Positions 36,783 to 41,668 of a stretch of 41,668 bases of DNA are shown piece after piece; within the stretch, counting starts at the first letter, position 1, and the number at the start of each line of letters is the position of its first letter. Both the position numbers and the translations under genes were made by a program. A model generated the notes under the pieces. The model ran no database searches. It had not been told where the DNA came from and saw only the letters and a list, made by a program, of their open reading frames with translations. The DNA comes from Helicobacter muridarum (GTDB taxonomy: Bacteria; Campylobacterota; Campylobacteria; Campylobacterales; Helicobacteraceae): positions 1 to 41,668 of the forward strand of contig NZ_JRPD02000018.1 in the NCBI RefSeq assembly GCF_000765805.2, written 5' to 3'.

Positions 36783-37838
36783 TTAGCTATAAAACGACTT
36801 TTGATTATTTATTTGATTCTCCTTGCTATATAGCTTAATTAATAACTCCCTATTATGCGTAGAATCCTCAAACGAAATAGGCTCTAAATTAAAGTTATTC
36901 ATATCAAAGATTCGAAAGCCTTTTTGAATTAAGAAATCATAATGCGTAGTTCCAGCATTTAAATATACCTTTTTCCCTAATGCAAGTAACACAAAAATAT
37001 TGCCCATAGCTTGCTGCTCTCTATGGTTAAATATGGCTATATCAACATTTTGTAAGAAGTCTTGGTATTCAGAAAAAGGCATAAATGATTCTAAGGCATG
37101 AAATCTATCCATAAATAAGTCTTTTCCAATCGTCTTAATACGATTAGCATAATCCATATTTCCATATGATAGAGGAGCATATATTTGCAAATTATTATTT
37201 GGTAATTGCCCAAGGATATTTAAAGCCTCCTCATGATTATTCGTAGGTGCGGCGGAATTGCCCACTTGTATAATAATATTATCACCTTGTTGCTTGAATG
37301 GAATATCCTTATATTTCTCAAAGAATGTTACATACATGAATGGTTCTAACATCTTACCCTTTGCGCCATACCATTTACAAGCTAAATCATAATCCCCATA
37401 TACAACCGGAATAAAAAATCCAAATCGTTTAATAATAAATCTTCTATATTTTTCCTTTTTATGATACCAAGGGTCATTTTTATCACCATTGACATAATCA
37501 AACAAATCGCCTCCCCAGATTGCATAGTGGCATTTTTTAAGATTCCAAAAAACGAAGCTTAAAACTCTATTTGCTCTATGTTCCCACAACCCATGTATAA
37601 AAACCTTATCTGATATTTGTATATGCCAAGCAAGATATAAATCCCTTAGGAATACATTAGGGAATCTCTTCCATAATAAAATTATATTATCTCGCTTTGG
37701 CAGGGGATATTGAGCTAAATAACTCTCATCTCCATAAACTAAAAATGTATGCTCTTTAGGGTTTAGGTATGTCTCTATAAAATTTATATATGGAGGTATA
37801 AACTTGTCTAGCCACATAATATGACATATTTTCTTCAT
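36783..37838 (-). CDS. Glycosyltransferase, WecF / Fuc4NAc-transferase family (GT56-like)
   Basis: A 351-residue protein resembling TDP-N-acetylfucosamine:lipid II N-acetylfucosaminyltransferase. Supporting segments are FIHGLWEHRANRVL, HYAIWGGDLFDYV, IIQVGNSAAPTNNHEEALNIL and VDIAIFNHREQQAMGNIFVLLALGKKVYL, the nucleotide-sugar half of this GT-B family. The actual sugar may differ. An ATG at 37844 abuts the AAGGA; the ATG at 37838 has it at six bases and is preferred. It ends 122 bases before the FtsH-like gene. It is the third glycosyltransferase of the local cluster and probably adds to a surface glycan. Confidence 0.82.
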   Translation of the reverse strand: MKKICHIMWLDKFIPPYINFIETYLNPKEHTFLVYGDESYLAQYPLPKRDNIILLWKRFPNVFLRDLYLAWHIQISDKVFIHGLWEHRANRVLSFVFWNLKKCHYAIWGGDLFDYVNGDKNDPWYHKKEKYRRFIIKRFGFFIPVVYGDYDLACKWYGAKGKMLEPFMYVTFFEKYKDIPFKQQGDNIIIQVGNSAAPTNNHEEALNILGQLPNNNLQIYAPLSYGNMDYANRIKTIGKDLFMDRFHALESFMPFSEYQDFLQNVDIAIFNHREQQAMGNIFVLLALGKKVYLNAGTTHYDFLIQKGFRIFDMNNFNLEPISFEDSTHNRELLIKLYSKENQINNQKSFYS

Positions 37839-38144
37839 AAGCATTCCTTATTGTTAAAATTGTCAAATAAAGAGCTAAGATATGTGGGATGTATAAAATG
37901 TAAAAAATAGTGCCGGTGACTATTATGTAAACAATATGGACTTGAAAAAAGTAATACAAAGCAAGAATTAAGATGCAATGTCAAAAATAGATATAATATT
38001 CCTTGAATATATATTTTAGGGTTGCTTGAAGTAGACTCAATTTCTAAGGGATATAGATTTGATATGTGAGTTATTATATTTGCAAGGAAATTTGCAGAAA
38101 TTAGAAGATTTGGATTTATTAAGCCTAATTTAATAATTAGGAGG
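37839..38144 (-). other. Stretch between glycosyltransferases readable as a tail after tract slippage
   Basis: This 306-base region holds no independent gene. In the frame reached if the upstream poly-G tract has 14 or 17 G, it stays open for 104 codons and ends in a TGA overlapping the next gene's ATG (ATGA at 37838). The hypothetical tail is rich in Tyr, His, Cys and Leu and does not look like a folded domain, so it may be untranslated DNA that merely lacks stops in that frame. Confidence 0.5.
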
Positions 38145-40361
38145 TTACCCCCCCCCCCCCCCATTACTTAAGGTTTGTTGATAATTTATTGCATTTGTTG
38201 TAATTTCTTTAATTTCTTCATGTTTAGATTCTATATCTCGAGCATGATTAGAAGATTCTAGAATCATTGAATACAAAACTGGATACTTGGCTATAACATT
38301 TTTTAATTGCACATCATTATAGCCCTCATCGCAGTTTGTGCGCCATAGCGCGCTATCCTGTGTTGTCCAATCTGTGATAAATATGTCTTTATAGTTATCT
38401 TCTATAACATGAATTTTTGTGCCTTGCAAAAGAGCCATAGCCCATAGCCATATATCATCACCCAATGGACAAAGACTCATAAAGAGGCTAGAATCTAAAA
38501 CATCTCTATAAAGGCAGTTAGGAGGATATAACACTCCGCCTAAACCATTTGCTAGGTGTATAAACGAGGGTTCACTGCAAACAACATCATCATTTTTAGT
38601 GCCCATATCTGCAGAATTAACATTTCTCCATTGAACATAGGGCAATAAACTATTATTAGAATCCAAGCCAATACGATTTGCTTGATTGCAATGAATACAA
38701 CTAGGATTATTGGTATATGCCAAAAATAATTTTTCTAGCCAATCATTGGGATATAAAGCATCATCATCAGCAATAACAATAACACAATCTCTATACTTAT
38801 CCAAAGCATATACTATTTTTTTATAGGATTTTAGATTTCCCTCAACAAAGGCTATCTCTAGCCCAAATCTTTGAAAAGACAAGAGAGAGTTAGGTAAGTC
38901 TCGCTTTTTATTGGGAAACTCATCGCTGCTTAACCATAATATAACTTTGTCTGGCTTATGTGTTTGAGTAAGAAGCGAATACGCCGTATAAAATACCTGT
39001 GAGATTCTCTTAGGATATGAAGTAAACGACACAATAAGCTCTGGTTTGTGAGACTTATCTGCAAATTTTCGCACTCCTAACACACCCAACCTAAAAAAGT
39101 TGTTAATATTATTTTGCAATGCATTTAAACGATATTTTACAAATCGTTTATTTTGAAATCTTTGAATTTTTCTAGCAAGAAAATTATTTAATGTCTTTGG
39201 AATCCTCTCCTCTTTAAACTCTTTGTAATATATCTTTGAAATATCTGCTTTAATTATAAATCTTTGTCTATACTTCCTAAGCCAATCTCGAAAGCCAAAA
39301 AGCATATTATATACACTTGGAAATACCATACGAAGTGCCAACTTAAGCGGGAGTGTGCAATGGTAATGTTGATATAAAGATTTTATTAAAGCTTCGCAAT
39401 CAGCTTGCATTAATATTATTGGTTGCTGTCTAATGAAGGTTTGTATTGATTCTTGCAACCATAGGCTTGATAAGTTTGGTTTGCCTATTTTTGCATAATA
39501 TGAAGATATATAGTATAAGCTTCGCACGCTATTTGCTACTCTATCCTCATTGGCTAATGATGAATATATCCCACCAGCATGTAGCCGATAATAAGATGGA
39601 TTAATATCAGACAAGAATTTAACGCTGCCATAAGCACCTAAGAGGGCATTTACAAACACATCTCCATTAAAAATTCTCTGCAAATAATGAGAGATAATAG
39701 GTTGCGAATAATCAATCACATTGCGATAGCAAAGTGTGCGCAAAGACATAAAAACCTCTCGCCTCTGCAATGATAATCCGCTAGATACCTTATCTCTATC
39801 AAGGTTATCATATAATATATGAGAATTATCCTTAGGCATAATACACTCATGATAACAACCTACAAATTCTGGATTTGATTCTAGAAATGCTACTTGTTTT
39901 TGAATCTTATGTATATCATTCCAATAATCATCTCCTTCACAAAGTGCTATATATTTGCCTGCCATATTATGCATAATAGCCCAGAATGGTTTACCTTTAT
40001 CACCTTTGCTATATTGGTTTTCTTCTTCATACATAGCTTTTATGATTTGTGGATATTTTGATTGATATTCTTTTATGATTCTATCTGTGCCATCTGTTGA
40101 ACAATCATCATGAATAATTATTTCAAATGGAAAAGTTGTTTCTTGTTCTAAAAATCCTATTAAACATTGCTCTATAAAATCTATATGATTGTATGTAATG
40201 CAAAGGAAACTACATAGTGGTTTTAATGATTGATTAGAGTTATATAAGTTAGCTTTGGATTCTGTGAGTTGATTTTGTTTAGAATCCAAGCAATCTAAGT
40301 TAGATTCTAAACCAATATGCCAATTTCGCATAATATCTTGCTGTGTTTTGTGAAACATCAT
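38145..40361 (-). CDS. Two-domain glycosyltransferase with 3' poly-G tract
   Basis: A 738-residue protein with two GT-A domains. The first (about 47-300) is GT2-like: LCSFLCITYNHIDFIEQCL, IIIHDDCSTDGT and CEGDDYW as the metal/nucleotide motif. The second (about 430-700) begins ELIVSFTSYPKRISQ and has VIVIADDDALYPNDWLEKL as its Asp-rich motif, then CPLGDDIWLWAMALL. A basic linker (LRKYRQRFIIK) joins them. Such twin enzymes build capsular or LPS glycans in related species. The last five codons are GGG in a 15-G run followed at once by TAA. The first 171 residues are identical to the neighbouring gene. The ribosome site is poor, so translation may depend on coupling. Confidence 0.85.
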   Translation of the reverse strand: MMFHKTQQDIMRNWHIGLESNLDCLDSKQNQLTESKANLYNSNQSLKPLCSFLCITYNHIDFIEQCLIGFLEQETTFPFEIIIHDDCSTDGTDRIIKEYQSKYPQIIKAMYEEENQYSKGDKGKPFWAIMHNMAGKYIALCEGDDYWNDIHKIQKQVAFLESNPEFVGCYHECIMPKDNSHILYDNLDRDKVSSGLSLQRREVFMSLRTLCYRNVIDYSQPIISHYLQRIFNGDVFVNALLGAYGSVKFLSDINPSYYRLHAGGIYSSLANEDRVANSVRSLYYISSYYAKIGKPNLSSLWLQESIQTFIRQQPIILMQADCEALIKSLYQHYHCTLPLKLALRMVFPSVYNMLFGFRDWLRKYRQRFIIKADISKIYYKEFKEERIPKTLNNFLARKIQRFQNKRFVKYRLNALQNNINNFFRLGVLGVRKFADKSHKPELIVSFTSYPKRISQVFYTAYSLLTQTHKPDKVILWLSSDEFPNKKRDLPNSLLSFQRFGLEIAFVEGNLKSYKKIVYALDKYRDCVIVIADDDALYPNDWLEKLFLAYTNNPSCIHCNQANRIGLDSNNSLLPYVQWRNVNSADMGTKNDDVVCSEPSFIHLANGLGGVLYPPNCLYRDVLDSSLFMSLCPLGDDIWLWAMALLQGTKIHVIEDNYKDIFITDWTTQDSALWRTNCDEGYNDVQLKNVIAKYPVLYSMILESSNHARDIESKHEEIKEITTNAINYQQTLSNGGGGG
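38148..38162 (-). repeat. Poly-G(15) contingency tract at the 3' end of the two-domain glycosyltransferase
   Basis: Fifteen consecutive C on the plus strand, G on the coding strand. With 15 G the frame ends in TAA right after the tract; 16 adds Val-Thr-Ser and stops; 14 or 17 reads 104 more codons to an ATGA overlap with the next gene. Long G runs of this kind are classic slipped-strand phase-variation sites in Helicobacter and Campylobacter. Confidence 0.9.
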
Positions 40362-40363
40362 AT
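39850..40363. repeat. 514-bp direct repeat, copy A (5' module of glycosyltransferase)
   Basis: Near-identical to 41155-41668 at an offset of 1305 bases; I found about three single-base differences. It encodes the start and first 171 residues of the glycosyltransferase. Past the repeat the two genes diverge sharply. Confidence 0.95.
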
Positions 40364-40553
40364 ACGTCCCACAATAGTTAAAATAAAATGAGACTTTATA
40401 TAGGAATAATAAAGTCTAAATATGCTATTAGTTATATATGCTAAATATCTATAAAAAATAGAGTTGGCAATAAGAAGAATAAGTTGAGATAAAAGATAAA
40501 ATCTCTTAACAACAATGAAGATTAAGTTTGTGCATATTTTCCTCTCCATTTCC

Positions 40554-41666
40554 TTATCCTCTCTCGTAAGGAAATGATAAAGAAATGAGAGCGTGGGAAG
40601 AGCAATCGCAAAATAATCTTGATAGAAGATGAACGAAGCCCACCCAAAGGTATTTTGCCCCCCCCCGTTTATTTAACAGAGTCTTAATTACAGAATCTAC
40701 GTCATCTTGCATTAAGCTAGCATCACTAGCAAAGCATAAATTTCGCAATGAAAGCTGAAAAAAGAAGCTAGCGGCTGTATAGTTACCAATCTCAGAATAG
40801 TATTCCGACATATAAAAGAAACTCTTAGTATGAATAATAAATCTTGTTTTATCTGATAAAGAAGACCATATCCCACCAGCATGTAGGCGATAATAAGAGG
40901 GATTAATATCAGACATATATCTAATGCTGCCATGCTGCCCTAGAAGTGTCCAAAGGAATGTATCTCCATTTAGAATCTTATAATGGTAGTAATGCAATGT
41001 TGGCTCTAAATAATCCACAACATTGCGATAGCAAATAGTCCTTGTTGAAATGCCAACTTCAAGCCTCTGCAACATACGAGCACTAATATCCTTATATTGA
41101 CTACCAAGATCCTCTTTATACATTGTGCCATCTGATAAAATAGTATGACAACGGTGATAACAACCTACAAATTCTGGATTTGATTCTAGAAATGCTACTT
41201 GCTTTTGAATCTTATGTATATCATTCCAATAATCATCTCCTTCACAAAGTGCTATATATTTGCCTGCCATATTATGCATAATAGCCCAGAATGGTTTACC
41301 TTTATCACCTTTGCTATATTGGTTTTCTTCTTCATACATAGCTTTTATGATTTGTGGATATTTTGATTGATATTCTTTTATGATTCTATCTGTGCCATCT
41401 GTTGAACAATCATCATGAATAATTATTTCAAATGGAAAAGTGGTTTCTTGTTCTAAAAATCCTATTAGACATTGCTCTATAAAATCTATATGATTGTATG
41501 TAATGCAAAGGAAACTACATAGTGGTTTTAATGATTGATTAGAGTTATATAAGTTAGCTTTGGATTCTGTGAGTTGATTTTGTTTAGAATCCAAGCAATC
41601 TAAGTTAGATTCTAAACCAATATGCCAATTTCGCATAATATCTTGCTGTGTTTTGTGAAACATCAT
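40554..41666 (-). CDS. GT2 glycosyltransferase, apparently phase-OFF by a poly-G(9) tract
   Basis: A single-domain GT2 protein. Residues 1-171 equal the two-domain neighbour (HDDCSTDGT, CEGDDYW); after that the sequence is homologous but different (MSDINPSYYRLHAGGIWSSL). As written, it passes a 9-G run and ends after 370 residues with an unrelated tail (SSHALISLSFPYERG). With one extra G the frame becomes IILRLLFPRS...RERIRKWRGKY and ends at 40522, about 381 residues. That C-terminus matches the neighbour's LALRMVFPS...RDWLRKYRQRF, so the 9-G form looks frameshifted. The start is chosen by identity with copy A; its upstream region is outside the window. Confidence 0.82.
   Translation of the reverse strand: MMFHKTQQDIMRNWHIGLESNLDCLDSKQNQLTESKANLYNSNQSLKPLCSFLCITYNHIDFIEQCLIGFLEQETTFPFEIIIHDDCSTDGTDRIIKEYQSKYPQIIKAMYEEENQYSKGDKGKPFWAIMHNMAGKYIALCEGDDYWNDIHKIQKQVAFLESNPEFVGCYHRCHTILSDGTMYKEDLGSQYKDISARMLQRLEVGISTRTICYRNVVDYLEPTLHYYHYKILNGDTFLWTLLGQHGSIRYMSDINPSYYRLHAGGIWSSLSDKTRFIIHTKSFFYMSEYYSEIGNYTAASFFFQLSLRNLCFASDASLMQDDVDSVIKTLLNKRGGAKYLWVGFVHLLSRLFCDCSSHALISLSFPYERG
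40658..40666 (-). repeat. Poly-G(9) contingency tract inside the GT2 gene
   Basis: Nine C on the plus strand, G on the coding strand, preceded by AAAC. Ten (or seven) G would restore the homologous C-terminal frame. Eight G would open a frame that runs to a TGA overlapping the ATG of the next glycosyltransferase at 40361. Confidence 0.88.
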
Positions 41667-41668
41667 AT
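41155..41668. repeat. 514-bp direct repeat, copy B (reaches window edge)
   Basis: The second copy of the module at 39850-40363, with about three mismatches. It ends exactly at the window boundary, so the true repeat may extend further. Confidence 0.95.

Noticed and set aside
37835-38164. Open frame of 109 codons starting at the poly-G tract
   Set aside because: Its start is inside the homopolymer run and its composition (Tyr, His, Cys, Leu rich) does not look like a gene. Treated as the possible read-through frame of the upstream gene.
40358-40549. 63-codon open frame between the two glycosyltransferase genes
   Set aside because: It is the 8-G frame of the upstream gene continued to an ATG overlap. 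The 10-G frame gives the homologous C-terminus, so this one is not taken as a real protein.
1-41668. Search for CRISPR arrays, insertion sequences, prophage genes, rRNA and tRNA
   Set aside because: No regularly spaced repeats, transposase-like or phage-like proteins, or structural RNA sequences were recognised.

Overview
The window looks like chromosome from a Campylobacterota bacterium, most likely an enterohepatic-type Helicobacter. The evidence is the low GC content (roughly one third by eye), the AAGGAG-type ribosome sites, the complex I operon in which NuoE and NuoF are replaced by the short HP1264-type subunit and a divergent flavoprotein, a second FtsH-like gene that lacks the protease site, and surface-glycan glycosyltransferase genes carrying poly-G contingency tracts. 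The species assignment is inference; no search was run.

Layout. 1-2609 (minus): the 5' part of a chemoreceptor gene, cut by the window edge, and glmM. 2785-3570 (plus): an exported beta-rich protein. 3671-5673 (minus): a PatB/MalY C-S lyase and a 2-Cys peroxiredoxin with a Fur/PerR-like box in its promoter region. 5790-26141 (minus): one very long run of genes, nuoA-B-C-D, an E-like gene, a NuoF-GltD fusion, a NuoG paralogue, nuoG-H-I-J-K-L-M-N, then a flavin reductase overlapping nuoN and a DUF455 ferritin-like protein. 26468-27265 (minus): an orphan MetI-type permease. 27461-31958 (plus): Old Yellow Enzyme, heptosyltransferase WaaC, a His-rich Spy-like periplasmic protein, a MORN/YwqK-repeat protein and a YihY/BrkB membrane protein. 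32161-36660 (minus): alaS behind an FtsH-like AAA+ gene with a destroyed HExxH. 36783-41668 (minus): three glycosyltransferase genes, two of which carry poly-G tracts and start with the same 514-bp module.

How the genes work together. The nuo run encodes a proton-pumping respiratory complex I. The membrane arm (A,H,J,K,L,M,N) and connecting arm (B,C,D,I) look canonical. The electron-input arm does not. No FMN/NADH-binding NuoF and no 2Fe-2S NuoE are present. In their place are a 75-residue Cys-free E-like protein, a fusion of the C-terminal NuoF Fe-S domain with a GltD-type FAD/NADPH oxidoreductase, and two tandem NuoG paralogues that both keep the full Fe-S ligand set including N7-type cysteines. 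The sequence therefore suggests an NADPH- or carrier-linked input module. This is the most interesting system in the window.

The second notable region is the glycosyltransferase cluster at the right end. The 9-G tract in the first gene leaves it one base out of register with its natural C-terminus, so it appears to be in an OFF state. The 15-G tract at the 3' end of the second gene decides whether translation stops there or runs on to a TGA overlapping the ATG of the next gene. No rRNA, tRNA, CRISPR array, insertion sequence or prophage was seen.
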